A stretch of DNA of 8,518 nt from NCBI GenBank assembly GCA_018399855.1, contig JAGYNX010000075.1:1-8518 (forward strand), written 5' to 3'. This document shows, piece by piece, positions 1-7,108 of this stretch. Position 1 is the first letter of the stretch. Every line of letters starts with the position of its first letter. The position numbers and the translations under genes were made by a program. The DNA is from Spirochaetota bacterium. GTDB lineage: Bacteria > Spirochaetota > UBA4802 > UB4802. The notes beneath the pieces were generated by a model, which saw nothing but the letters and a program-made list of their open reading frames with translations, did not search any database and was not told where the DNA came from.

Positions 1-318
1 TTTATTATCCACAACATATAAATTACTGCCTTTTACAATACCCTCATCGTTATATAGACGTACTGTTACTTTTGTCTTATCGTGTGCCACATGTGAGAGT
101 TCCTGCTGATGGGCATCCTCTCGAGCCCCAATACTTAATATTCGGCCCTTTATCAACGCATCCCAACCGATGTTATCATTTTTAGTGTAAAAGACCTTTA
201 CCCTTTTATTACCCTCGGCGCTACGCATCGTAGCAGCATCAGTACTCACTGCATATACAATTAATAGAAGTATTCCAATAACTTGTATTATTCGTTGTAT
301 TCGATTATATATATACAT
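1..318 (-). CDS. Exported protein of unknown function, N-terminal part (cut by the left edge)
   Basis: An open reading frame of 106 codons starts at ATG 318 and runs off the left edge with no stop. It begins MYIYNRIQRI, then a hydrophobic stretch (about residues 9-24, IIQVIGILLLIVYAVS) and a small-residue region near residues 26-30. This looks like a Sec signal peptide or an N-terminal membrane anchor. The mature part contains VKVFYTKNDNIGWDALIKG and, near the edge, VTVRLYNDEGIVKGSNLYVV, which reads like beta-rich exported protein. I do not recognise a family. An upstream in-frame ATG at 339 meets a TAG within five codons, so 318 is the start. The preceding LysM-M23 gene stops only 16 nt upstream, so the two are probably co-transcribed. 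The hydrophobic start and open frame make a real gene likely; the function is unknown. Confidence 0.7.
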   Translation of the reverse strand, partial: MYIYNRIQRIIQVIGILLLIVYAVSTDAATMRSAEGNKRVKVFYTKNDNIGWDALIKGRILSIGAREDAHQQELSHVAHDKTKVTVRLYNDEGIVKGSNLYVVDNK

Positions 319-334
319 ATTCTCTATCCAGGAA

Positions 335-1534
335 TCATTTTAATAACTTCATTGGATTTAGCGGCGCAAGGTATTTTCTTATTTCGTAATGCAGATGGGC
401 TCCGGTTACCGCTCCTGTCATTCCAGAATAGGCGATAACACTTCCCTTGTTTACTTTATCACCAACATTTACTATATTTTCCCTGTTGTGGGCGTATACG
501 GTTATATACCCTTTATCATGCTTTATTATGACAACCTTGCCGTACCCGTCTTTCCAGTCACTATATATTACCCTTCCATCGTATGATGCTTTTATGGGTG
601 TACCTTCATTGCAGCTGATATCGATACCACAATGAAATTTCTTTTTTTTAGTGAATGGATCAGTACGCTTCCCAAAAGATGATGTAATTCGACCTTTAAC
701 AGGCCAGGCGAATGCCATTACCCTGTTATTGACCGTTTCTTTATTCTGATTTTGTTTTACTGCGATATTATCATTTTCGTATTTCGTAACGGGCTTTTTC
801 GCGTCAGGAATAAAGAGCTCGTTTCCATAGTATATATTACCATTTTTAATGTTGTTATGTGACAGTATTTTTTCTTTCTCAATGTTAAACCGTGATGCTA
901 TACGGTATACTGTATCACCCTGTTTAATATTGTATTCTATACCCTGCCTGTTTGGTACCTGTATTACTTTTCCCGGTAGAAGCTTTTTTGGTTCATCAAT
1001 ATTATTTATCATTATGATGTACCGATGATTAGTATCATACTGTTTTGCAATATTCCAGAGATTCTCTCCCTTTTTTATTACATGTTCTGAAAGGTGCCAT
1101 TTCTTATCTTTTTTCCTTAATGAATCTATTGTAATGACTTGAGAATCCTTTTTCTTTATATCTCTCTTTACACCTTTCTTTACACCTGTTTTTTCATGAA
1201 TTGTTTTCTTAACAATTGTTTCGTGAGAAGTGGTAGTTTTCACGTGAGGTTTTTTTTCATTCGTTTTCAGAAGGCCATCGTTAACATTCTGTAAGCCGGT
1301 GTCATCAAATGAATTATCAAATAGTATTTCACCGGATAAATCATCAGATGGTTTTTCACTGGAAGTCATATCCAATCCGTCAATAATAATACTGTTTTCC
1401 AGGTTTTCAATATCCGCCAGGGTAATATTCTTTTTAGTACGCGTTTCCCCTGTTACAGATGAAATATTTAAATTCTTAAAAGATAGTGCCATTCCAAATG
1501 CTATTATGATTACTACAATTATATATTTTTTCAT
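335..1534 (-). CDS. LysM-containing M23 family metallopeptidase (cell-wall endopeptidase)
   Basis: This 399-aa protein probably cuts peptidoglycan cross-links in the periplasm, or activates a partner amidase. Residues 4-18 are a hydrophobic segment (signal peptide or anchor). About 130 residues of charged, Lys-rich, low-complexity linker follow (30-150). Two LysM domains then bind glycan: about 151-194 (HVIKKGENLWNIAKQYD) and 200-243 (YNIKQGDTVYRIASRFN). The C-terminal domain (about 275-399) is a complete M23/LytM peptidase. Its zinc ligands are H301 and D305 in HCGID and H382 in HLHYE, with H349 (YAHN) and H380 as catalytic histidines. All are present, so it should be an active enzyme rather than a degenerate EnvC/NlpD-type activator. 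hflX ends 62 nt upstream and the next exported gene starts 16 nt downstream. No clear Shine-Dalgarno is seen; the sequence just before the start lies in one arm of an inverted repeat. Confidence 0.93.
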   Translation of the reverse strand: MKKYIIVVIIIAFGMALSFKNLNISSVTGETRTKKNITLADIENLENSIIIDGLDMTSSEKPSDDLSGEILFDNSFDDTGLQNVNDGLLKTNEKKPHVKTTTSHETIVKKTIHEKTGVKKGVKRDIKKKDSQVITIDSLRKKDKKWHLSEHVIKKGENLWNIAKQYDTNHRYIIMINNIDEPKKLLPGKVIQVPNRQGIEYNIKQGDTVYRIASRFNIEKEKILSHNNIKNGNIYYGNELFIPDAKKPVTKYENDNIAVKQNQNKETVNNRVMAFAWPVKGRITSSFGKRTDPFTKKKKFHCGIDISCNEGTPIKASYDGRVIYSDWKDGYGKVVIIKHDKGYITVYAHNRENIVNVGDKVNKGSVIAYSGMTGAVTGAHLHYEIRKYLAPLNPMKLLK

Positions 1535-1535
1535 A

Positions 1536-1588
1536 CCATTGCCGATGATTAATTTTAACCAGTTACTTATTATAGATTATCGGCATGG
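1536..1588 (-). repeat. Inverted repeat in the hflX to M23 gap, overlapping the M23 translation start region
   Basis: On the minus strand the arms ATCGGCA (1540-1546) and TGCCGAT (1579-1585) are perfect 7-bp complements separated by 32 nt. With one bulged base the pairing extends to CCATGCCGAT against ATCGGCAATGG, which ends one base before the M23 start codon. No T-run follows, so this is not an intrinsic terminator. If it folds in RNA it would bury the region where a ribosome binds. The loop also contains a TATAAT hexamer (1571-1576), but no convincing -35 sits at the right distance. A similar element precedes the small beta-barrel gene at 3928-3966. Confidence 0.5.
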
Positions 1589-1596
1589 GTATATTT

Positions 1597-2739
1597 TTAC
1601 ATCAGCATTTTGCTCTTCTCTTTACGGGAAAGGGTATCACGGATTTCAGAGATTGATTCCATAAGTTCATCAATTCCAATACCAGTATATACGGAGCCAG
1701 TAATTGATTCATTGTATTTCTGTGAAATTCCCTGTAGTAAATCATCAGATTTCAACAGATCTGCCTTGTTGAAAAAGTTTATTACAGGTTTGCCGTTACA
1801 TTCAAGTTTTACCAGTTCTTTTTCAACCGTGGCAATGGTCTCATCAATATCCGGTGAATTAATATCGATAACATGAATGAGAAAATCAGCATTTTTAATC
1901 TCTTCAAGGGTGGATTTAAAGGATTCAATCAGGTTAACCGGCAAGTTCCGTATAAACCCAACCGTGTCTGTAAGCAAAACTTTATTGCCTGGTGCTATAT
2001 ATACTTCCCTGGTAAAAGCATCCAGTGTGGCAAAGAGCCTGTTCTCAACGAAAAGGTCGTCTTTTGCCAATCGATTTATCAATGTAGATTTACCGGCATT
2101 TGTATAACCCACAACAGCACCGAGAACTTCTGATGACCTGTTTTTACGTATCAACTGCCTGTGTGAAACTATCTCGGAAAGCTTATTGTTTAACTTTGAA
2201 ATTCTTCGTTGTATATGACGGCGGTCTGTTTCAAGCATCTTTTCACCAGGCCCCCTGGTACCGATACCTCCACCAAGACGTGACAATACACCCCCGAGAC
2301 CTTTCAGCCTTGGTAAAATATACTTAAGCTGCGCAAGTTCAACCTGTATCTTTGATTCAGAACTTCTTGCCCTTCGTGCAAAAATGTCAAGTATTACCTC
2401 GGTCCTTCCAATAACCCTGCATTTCAAAACCTCCTCCAGGTTTCGCACCTGGGCAGGTTTCAAGTTATTCAGATCAAATACCAGCAGCTTTATATCGTTT
2501 TCTTGTATTATTTCTTTTAGCTTTTCCAGGTAGCCCTTCCCTACTATGTAGGCGGGATCAAGACTGTCTCGTCTTACTATCCTTGAGCCAGCGATTATTC
2601 CTCCGGCTGTTTTTATAAGCATTTTCAACTCGTTAAGTGAATACTCAACATCTGAAACGTGCTGATGGTGATTGCGAAGCGATATGCAATATGCCCTTTC
2701 ATCTTTTGATGATGGAATTCTGTTTACTGATGCATCCAT
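1597..2739 (-). CDS. hflX: GTPase HflX
   Basis: This 380-aa protein is a ribosome-associated GTPase of the Obg/HflX superfamily. Known relatives split stalled or stress-damaged 70S ribosomes. The N-terminal HflX domain (about 14-200) has the family glycine-rich signature GGGIGTRGPGE at 156-166, followed by a helical Arg/Lys-rich segment. The GTPase domain is complete: G1 GYTNAGKST (211-219), G2 around ATLDA (237-241), G3 DTVGF (258-262), G4 NKAD (324-327) and G5 near SVYTG (349-353). Length is a little short of the E. coli protein but normal for many bacteria. A TAA lies directly before ATG 2739 in frame, so no longer start is possible. This start overlaps the end of the DUF192 gene by 41 nt. 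The next in-frame Met is residue 40, which would cut into the conserved N-terminal domain. The upstream SD is weak, so translational coupling is likely. Confidence 0.96.
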   Translation of the reverse strand: MDASVNRIPSSKDERAYCISLRNHHQHVSDVEYSLNELKMLIKTAGGIIAGSRIVRRDSLDPAYIVGKGYLEKLKEIIQENDIKLLVFDLNNLKPAQVRNLEEVLKCRVIGRTEVILDIFARRARSSESKIQVELAQLKYILPRLKGLGGVLSRLGGGIGTRGPGEKMLETDRRHIQRRISKLNNKLSEIVSHRQLIRKNRSSEVLGAVVGYTNAGKSTLINRLAKDDLFVENRLFATLDAFTREVYIAPGNKVLLTDTVGFIRNLPVNLIESFKSTLEEIKNADFLIHVIDINSPDIDETIATVEKELVKLECNGKPVINFFNKADLLKSDDLLQGISQKYNESITGSVYTGIGIDELMESISEIRDTLSRKEKSKMLM

Positions 2740-3181
2740 TTAATATTACTTTACTGCCTCTAGATATATTATGTTTTTTAAACCAGCCCCTGTTTACCTC
2801 TATAGCATACATGGCTGGTTCTTTTGAAGAGTATGAAGGGTACACCCGAAGGGGTTCCATTTCTTTCGTTTCCTTGATTATTCCGTCTTTTCCCACGAAT
2901 GCTATACTGAGGGGAATGTATGTATGTTTCATCCAGAAGTTAAGATGTTTTTCACGTTCGAATACAAACAACATACCATCATTATCACCCAGGTGTTTTC
3001 GAAACATCAAACCACGTTGCCTTTCCCTGTGAAACCTTGCTAACTGTACCCGCAATGATATTCTTTCATTTTGATCATTAATTATAAATATATCACAAAA
3101 TATTTCACCGGCAAGTATTGCCGGTGTATACATAAGAAAAGACATTATTTGAATTGTTACAATTAAGTATTTAAAATTCAT
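2699..3181 (-). CDS. Exported DUF192 family protein
   Basis: The protein is 160 aa when started at ATG 3181. The frame stays open further upstream, to 3376, but that part lies inside the previous gene. Starting at 3181 gives a good signal peptide: hydrophobic residues 4-23, then AILA and a likely cut before G25. The rest is a full DUF192 domain with its typical motifs: RGLMFR (56-61), GMLFVF (69-74), FWMKHT (82-87, usually FWMKNT), PLSIAFV (90-96) and AMYAIEVN (123-130). DUF192 proteins are small beta-rich proteins, often exported; their biochemical role is not settled. The start overlaps the stop of the preceding barrel gene by 11 nt (ATGAATTTTAA), a classic coupling arrangement. The C-terminal tail of about 13 residues overlaps the hflX start. 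Confidence 0.9.
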   Translation of the reverse strand: MNFKYLIVTIQIMSFLMYTPAILAGEIFCDIFIINDQNERISLRVQLARFHRERQRGLMFRKHLGDNDGMLFVFEREKHLNFWMKHTYIPLSIAFVGKDGIIKETKEMEPLRVYPSYSSKEPAMYAIEVNRGWFKKHNISRGSKVILNGCISKQNSIIKR

Positions 3182-3917
3182 TGATGTATTCAATTCGAAT
3201 GATCCTGTTTGCCCTTTCATCATTTTGTAGAAGCACATCAAATTCGATTCCCAGTTGATACATATACGAGTACCGCATTCCAATATTATACAGCCAGTCA
3301 CCGGTTCTTCCAAAATTATAATATATTCTTTCTGATTCAGCTTTAAATATAAAATATTCACCCAATGGGATATCAAGTGATACGAAATATGATGTATCCT
3401 CTGGAACGTAATCCGGTTGTGTTGGAACCCTTATTCCGATATGAAAATGTTGTTCGTCATTAAAAAGATATATCGGTTTGGTAATTACGGCATATGGTCC
3501 GTAAATCATGCGATTCAATTCATTTGAACTATTATAGGTTTTTCCCTCCTGCCCGATATAGAATGAATCATATCCAACAGCCAGCGAGATAGGAAACCTT
3601 TCCCATCCGTCAGTGAATTTCAGTTTCGCGATAACACCGGGTACATTTGGCTGTATTTCGTCTTTCCCGATAGCATTCTGCATATCGGCGGATACACCAA
3701 GAAATAGATTATCATGCAGTCCGATTAAACTTTTCAGCTCCACTCCACCATTATCATACCCCAGAAATGAAACGAGGTATGTCCCGCGCGCCAGTGTGTA
3801 TGCACTTGGTGTATCAATTACCGTCGTATTACGAATGTAATACTGTGAATAAACCGGTGTAGAGATAATAATTACTATTATAAATAGTATAATTTGTTGA
3901 AGTATATTATTTTTCAT
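3171..3917 (-). CDS. Small predicted outer-membrane beta-barrel protein
   Basis: The protein is 248 aa from ATG 3917. A GTG three codons upstream (3926) is also possible, but MKNNIL makes the better signal peptide start. Residues 4-24 are hydrophobic and end PVYS, with a likely cut before Q25. The mature part is built of alternating polar and hydrophobic strands with turns rich in Gly, Asp and Asn (for example TYLVSFLGYDNGG, LFLGVSADMQ, ISLAVGYDSFYIG, FHIGIRVP, YNIGMRYSYMYQLGIEF). The chain ends in EYINEF; a terminal Phe after an alternating strand matches the usual signal for BAM-dependent insertion. I do not recognise a named family, and the barrel call is inferred from the pattern. It lies 65 nt after rph and overlaps the DUF192 start by 11 nt. 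No clear SD is visible; an inverted repeat sits just before the start. Confidence 0.8.
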   Translation of the reverse strand: MKNNILQQIILFIIVIIISTPVYSQYYIRNTTVIDTPSAYTLARGTYLVSFLGYDNGGVELKSLIGLHDNLFLGVSADMQNAIGKDEIQPNVPGVIAKLKFTDGWERFPISLAVGYDSFYIGQEGKTYNSSNELNRMIYGPYAVITKPIYLFNDEQHFHIGIRVPTQPDYVPEDTSYFVSLDIPLGEYFIFKAESERIYYNFGRTGDWLYNIGMRYSYMYQLGIEFDVLLQNDERANRIIRIEYINEF

Positions 3918-3927
3918 TATACGCACA

Positions 3928-3966
3928 TTCCGATAAATATATTTACACTTACAAGTATTATCGGAA
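3928..3966 (-). repeat. Inverted repeat between rph and the small beta-barrel gene
   Basis: TTCCGATAA (minus strand, 3958-3966) and TTATCGGAA (3928-3936) are perfect 9-bp complements around a 21-nt AT-rich loop that itself contains ACTTGTAAGT. The element starts 16 nt after the rph stop and ends 10 nt before the ATG of the next gene. There is no T-run after it, so it is not a normal terminator. It could be a protein-binding dyad, an RNA processing site that separates rph from the barrel message, or a translational control hairpin. It resembles the element before the M23 gene in sequence and in position. Confidence 0.55.
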
Positions 3967-3982
3967 GATGGCGCAAATGTGA

Positions 3983-4696
3983 TTACTCATATTCTTTCTG
4001 AATATCAAACAGCCGTGAAATAGCCTTACTGGATACCTTCAACATCTGGTTAAGTTCATCCATGGTATATGACCGCTTTTCACCGGTTCCCTGAACCTCA
4101 ACCAGGTTATTATTACCATCCATGATGATATTCATGTCAATATCAGCCATTGAGTCCTCCCGGTAGTCAAGGTCTAGAAGCATGTCCTCACCAATAAATC
4201 CGGTTGATATGGCCCCTACCCTGTTCAGCAAAGGATTTTCAGTTATAATTCCTGAATCCATAATTGTGCGTATTGCCCTTGAAAGAGCAATATAACTTCC
4301 GGTTATCGCGGCTGTTCGGGTACCACCATCAGCCTGCAGCACATCGCAGTCCACGGTAATAGCCACTCCCTGCATTTTCGAAAGATCTACGATATTACGT
4401 AGACACCTTGCAATTAATCTTCTTATTTCAACTGATCTACCATCAGGCCGTATACCTGGTCTTGGCTTACGTGGAGAGGTGGAATATGGAAGAAGTGTAT
4501 ACTCTGCCGTTATCCAACCGTTTCCCTTCTCTTCGGCATGTGCCGGTACATCACTGGATACGGTGGCTGCGCATATTACCCTTGTATTTCCCATGGAAAA
4601 AAGTACTGAACCGTCAGCAGCGGGACAGAAATCCGCGATAACATCTACTTCTCTCATCTCATCTAAAGCCCTGTATTTCCTGTTCCATCTGCTCAT
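3983..4696 (-). CDS. rph: Ribonuclease PH
   Basis: This 237-aa phosphorolytic 3'-to-5' exoribonuclease trims the 3' ends of tRNA precursors and other RNAs, using phosphate to release nucleoside diphosphates. The length is that of a single-domain family member, with no fused RdgB domain. Visible motifs are GNTRVICAATV (36-45), GWITAEYTLLP (60-70), DGRSVEIRRLI (85-95), CDVLQADGGTRTAAITG (117-133; the GGTRT segment with R127 binds phosphate) and LDYREDSMADIDMN (176-189), which carries the acidic active-site residues. The N-terminus keeps the R-x-x-D-x-x-R-x-V spacing (R9, D12, R15, V17), but the usual DGR is KYR and the usual RPV is REV, so it is somewhat divergent there. The start at 4696 gives the family N-terminus and overlaps the UPF0164-like gene by 38 nt. 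The tRNA-Asn in this window lacks an encoded CCA, which fits a need for 3' trimming before CCA addition. Confidence 0.96.
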   Translation of the reverse strand: MSRWNRKYRALDEMREVDVIADFCPAADGSVLFSMGNTRVICAATVSSDVPAHAEEKGNGWITAEYTLLPYSTSPRKPRPGIRPDGRSVEIRRLIARCLRNIVDLSKMQGVAITVDCDVLQADGGTRTAAITGSYIALSRAIRTIMDSGIITENPLLNRVGAISTGFIGEDMLLDLDYREDSMADIDMNIIMDGNNNLVEVQGTGEKRSYTMDELNQMLKVSSKAISRLFDIQKEYE

Positions 4697-5879
4697 TTCT
4701 CTCTTTCAACTCCTTTAATTCAACCAGGTCTTTTATTTTCTTATCTACATTTTTATGATAGGGATTATAATCCCTAGATTTCTTGAATTCAGCTATAGCG
4801 GCATCAATATCGTCACCGATAAAATACCTGATACCACGCTGGTAATGTTTTTCCGCGTTTATCTTATCTTCTATGGTAATAACTTTCGGTATCAATTTGA
4901 ATGTGATCGAGAACGAATACACAGGCCCAAAGATGCCTGTATCGGTATACGAACTGTCAATCACAAATGATACATTCTTTATAACATAATTAAATCCAAG
5001 GCCAAGGCTGTAGCTTCCCGCGTCATTAAAACGATAACCACCCCTGAAAGAAAGAATTTCTAGATAATTAAATTCAACACCGGTATTTAACCTGAAACTT
5101 TCATCAAAGCCTGAAGTGAAATCATATAGATCAGACGAGTCAATCATATTTTCAATAGCATCAACATTGAACATAAGCCAGTGAGTCAGCTTGTATGATG
5201 CTCCAAGCCTGATAAGCCTTGGAAGTGGATCATCCTTTGCCCTGCTTCCAAGGTTTTGCATGGACATTCCTAAAGAAAAGTTTCGAACAGGAGTATCAAA
5301 TGGAGAAAACATGTATAGTCGTTTCATTACACCTGTATCAAAGGCAAATGAATGAAGCTGCAATGTATCAATACGCTGGTATATATATTTAAATGAACCA
5401 CCAACCTCCATGAATCCAAGTGAATAACCATAGGCCAGAACATTACTCATATTGTAGAAATACACGCTGCCGGTCTTATTTCCATCAATATCAATTTTGT
5501 CAAATGGTGGTACCCAGAATACCGAGTTAGAATAACCCAGGTTACCGCCAAGAAGCGGGTATGACAATGAAATATTTTCAAAGCGGGAATCAAGTATTAA
5601 CTCCTGGTGCATCAATTGCAGCATCGGATACTTGAGAGTGCCAAGTCCGGCAGGGTTGTAGTAAACCGAATTCAGGTCATCAGTGGCAGCAGTAAATGCC
5701 TCACCCATACCAATAGGGCGACTTCCTATACCGATTTCCAGAAAATCAGCCCCCGAAGTTCCCGCAGTACCTGCAGAATAAGATGGAATTTCAGTAATAA
5801 GAACACAACACACCATCAGGAAAAACGGTATAAAATAATCAATTCCCTTCTGGGTGATCGTTGTGAATTTTTTTTTCAT
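4659..5879 (-). CDS. UPF0164 / PorV-PorQ-like outer-membrane protein with a C-terminal TPR-like tail
   Basis: This 406-aa exported protein has a long signal peptide (hydrophobic about 15-32, small residues SYSAG at 33-37). The next segment is the hallmark of the PorV/UPF0164 class: GTSGADFLEIGIGSRPIGMG (40-59), AFTAATDDLNSVYYNPAGLG (61-80). A beta-barrel of this class, related to the FadL fold, follows to about residue 330 (for example YSLGLGFNYVIKNVSFVID near 290-308). Residues 341-376 resemble a tetratricopeptide helix pair (HYQRGIRYFIGDDIDAAIAE), and 380-402 is a charged, probably coiled helix. PorV proteins are outer-membrane components of type IX secretion in Bacteroidota; spirochaetal UPF0164 members have no proven role, so T9SS should not be assumed. 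A GGAAAG lies 11 nt before the ATG. The second to fourth codons form an A9 run. The end overlaps rph by 38 nt. Confidence 0.88.
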   Translation of the reverse strand: MKKKFTTITQKGIDYFIPFFLMVCCVLITEIPSYSAGTAGTSGADFLEIGIGSRPIGMGEAFTAATDDLNSVYYNPAGLGTLKYPMLQLMHQELILDSRFENISLSYPLLGGNLGYSNSVFWVPPFDKIDIDGNKTGSVYFYNMSNVLAYGYSLGFMEVGGSFKYIYQRIDTLQLHSFAFDTGVMKRLYMFSPFDTPVRNFSLGMSMQNLGSRAKDDPLPRLIRLGASYKLTHWLMFNVDAIENMIDSSDLYDFTSGFDESFRLNTGVEFNYLEILSFRGGYRFNDAGSYSLGLGFNYVIKNVSFVIDSSYTDTGIFGPVYSFSITFKLIPKVITIEDKINAEKHYQRGIRYFIGDDIDAAIAEFKKSRDYNPYHKNVDKKIKDLVELKELKERNEQMEQEIQGFR

Positions 5880-5967
5880 ATATATCGTAACTTTCCGGAA
5901 TAGTTATTACACGTCAATGCTATATCATACCTTTGCAGATGTTTGCGTGTGCAACAATAAAAAGGGA

Positions 5968-7086
5968 TTATAATTTTTCAATTTTTTTGAGAAGACTCAT
6001 GCTATGAGAAAACTCTTTGTTCTCATACGATTTGAATGAAATCATATCGGGTAATATATCCCTGATTTTTTTCAAAAAAGTCTCTACTGTATCAACATCA
6101 CTGCTGTCGGCAAATAGTAATATGACATCTTTTTCATGACGTAATATCATCGAAGCTGGTGAAAGCAGGCATTGAAGTTTAAATGTTATATAATGCCACA
6201 GGTAAACCATTTCTTCGGTAAAGGTTACCAGTGACTGCATCACGAATATTCTCCCCGAATCCTGATATTTTGATAGTAGAAAGAAATATTCATATATGCG
6301 GTACAGGTTCTCAAGTGGCTGTTCGAGCATGAACATCCTTGCAGGTTGATTTCTCTCGTATTCAATTTCTGCGAGAATCAATTCGTATGTTATTGTATCA
6401 CACAGCAGGTGGTAGAGCTGCTCAGTAGTATAAGAATGATTGGGAGGGAGAATCAACATCAGAACTGAGAAAAATCTGCTTTTGAAAATCCTGGGATTGT
6501 ATAGATGTTTTGATTCCCTGAAAAACGGTTCCACAATATTACCTGATGAAACAAAATAAATGCTATGCCCCTGCTCCACAGCTTCACTTGAAAATCTTTT
6601 TTCCAGAAACCTGTCTTCAGTTAATTCATCATATCGCAATAATTTACCAGATACATTTTTACGTATATCCGTGTATAATTTTTCAGATACGTCAATTAAT
6701 AGATTTTCCATGTTAAATGTGCCCGGAATATGTGTAACTGGCTTAAAACACTGATGGGCAATGTTATATGACAGGAGTATGAAATTCCCAAGATTTATTT
6801 TTTCCAACGCCTTTTTCAGCTGCTCAACAGGATTACTATCGTTATCAATTGATTGCAGCAATGAATGATCAGGAAGCGCAAGTGGTGACTGCAAATCCAT
6901 TTCATTAACTGCCCTGTAATACAATGCGTGCAGTCGTTTCAACATCTTTTTTGGAGAATCAATAGCAGAGATATCATCTGGAGTGTGACCTGTAACTTTA
7001 TGCACCAGATCTTTTAAATTACTATTAAAGGTTTTCTCCCGGATTTTTTGAAGTTCTTCGTCGAAACCGGATTCCACATTATTCAA
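5968..7086 (-). CDS. Conserved-looking cytoplasmic protein of unknown function
   Basis: The protein is 372 aa from TTG 7086, or 373 aa from the adjacent TTG 7089. A perfect AGGAGG lies 6 nt before 7086 and only 3 nt before 7089, so 7086 fits better; there is no ATG near the front in frame. There is no signal peptide and no membrane span. The first about 100 residues look helical and charged. The middle (about 125-300) mixes strands and helices, including SIYFVSSGNIVEPFF and a hydrophobic FFSVLMLILP. The C-terminal part (about 303-350) includes PASMILRHEKDVILLFADSS followed by an amphipathic helix. This loosely recalls the core of a GGDEF or similar alpha/beta domain without the catalytic motif; that is a weak guess. 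I recognise no family. It lies 22 nt after nadA, so probably co-transcribed, and 88 nt before the UPF0164-like gene. Length and an ideal SD make it a real gene. Confidence 0.85.
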   Translation of the reverse strand: MNNVESGFDEELQKIREKTFNSNLKDLVHKVTGHTPDDISAIDSPKKMLKRLHALYYRAVNEMDLQSPLALPDHSLLQSIDNDSNPVEQLKKALEKINLGNFILLSYNIAHQCFKPVTHIPGTFNMENLLIDVSEKLYTDIRKNVSGKLLRYDELTEDRFLEKRFSSEAVEQGHSIYFVSSGNIVEPFFRESKHLYNPRIFKSRFFSVLMLILPPNHSYTTEQLYHLLCDTITYELILAEIEYERNQPARMFMLEQPLENLYRIYEYFFLLSKYQDSGRIFVMQSLVTFTEEMVYLWHYITFKLQCLLSPASMILRHEKDVILLFADSSDVDTVETFLKKIRDILPDMISFKSYENKEFSHSMSLLKKIEKL

Positions 7087-7092
7087 CAACTG

Positions 7093-7098
7093 CCTCCT
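7093..7098 (-). promoter_or_regulatory. Consensus Shine-Dalgarno AGGAGG for the unknown 372-aa gene
   Basis: AGGAGG on the minus strand lies in the short gap after the nadA stop. It is 6 nt from TTG 7086 and 15 nt from the in-frame GTG at 7077, so it selects the TTG start. It is the strongest ribosome binding site in the window, paired with a weak start codon. Confidence 0.8.
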
Positions 7099-7108
7099 GC
7101 AACGTTCC

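Noticed and set aside
1199..1217. Inverted repeat AATTGTT...AACAATT inside the M23 gene
   Set aside because: It lies in the AT-rich, Lys-rich linker-coding region, where such a match is likely by chance, and has no positional logic.
1571..1588. GCCGATAA before the M23 gene as a sigma28 (FliA) -10 element
   Set aside because: The hexamer context matches the known -10 (GCCGATAA), but TAAA lies 11 nt upstream instead of the usual 15, and no flagellar or chemotaxis gene is nearby. The repeat structure explains the sequence as well.
1299..1664. Plus-strand open frames of 60-130 codons across the window
   Set aside because: They are antisense shadows of well-supported minus-strand genes, with no SD, no family match and implausible composition.
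3182..3376. Extension of the DUF192 reading frame upstream to give a 225-aa protein
   Set aside because: The extra 65 residues lie inside the beta-barrel gene in another frame and show no family match. ATG 3181 gives a proper signal peptide and a coupled 11-nt overlap.
4659..5879. Evidence for a type IX secretion system because of the PorV-like protein
   Set aside because: UPF0164/PorV-like barrels occur widely without T9SS, and no other T9SS gene (PorU, PorT, SprA and so on) is in the window.
5880..5967. A promoter for the UPF0164-like gene in the 88-nt gap
   Set aside because: A TATGAT hexamer is present on the minus strand, but the only TTG-type -35 is 19 bp away with three of six matches. 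There is too little to call, and read-through from the upstream gene is as likely.
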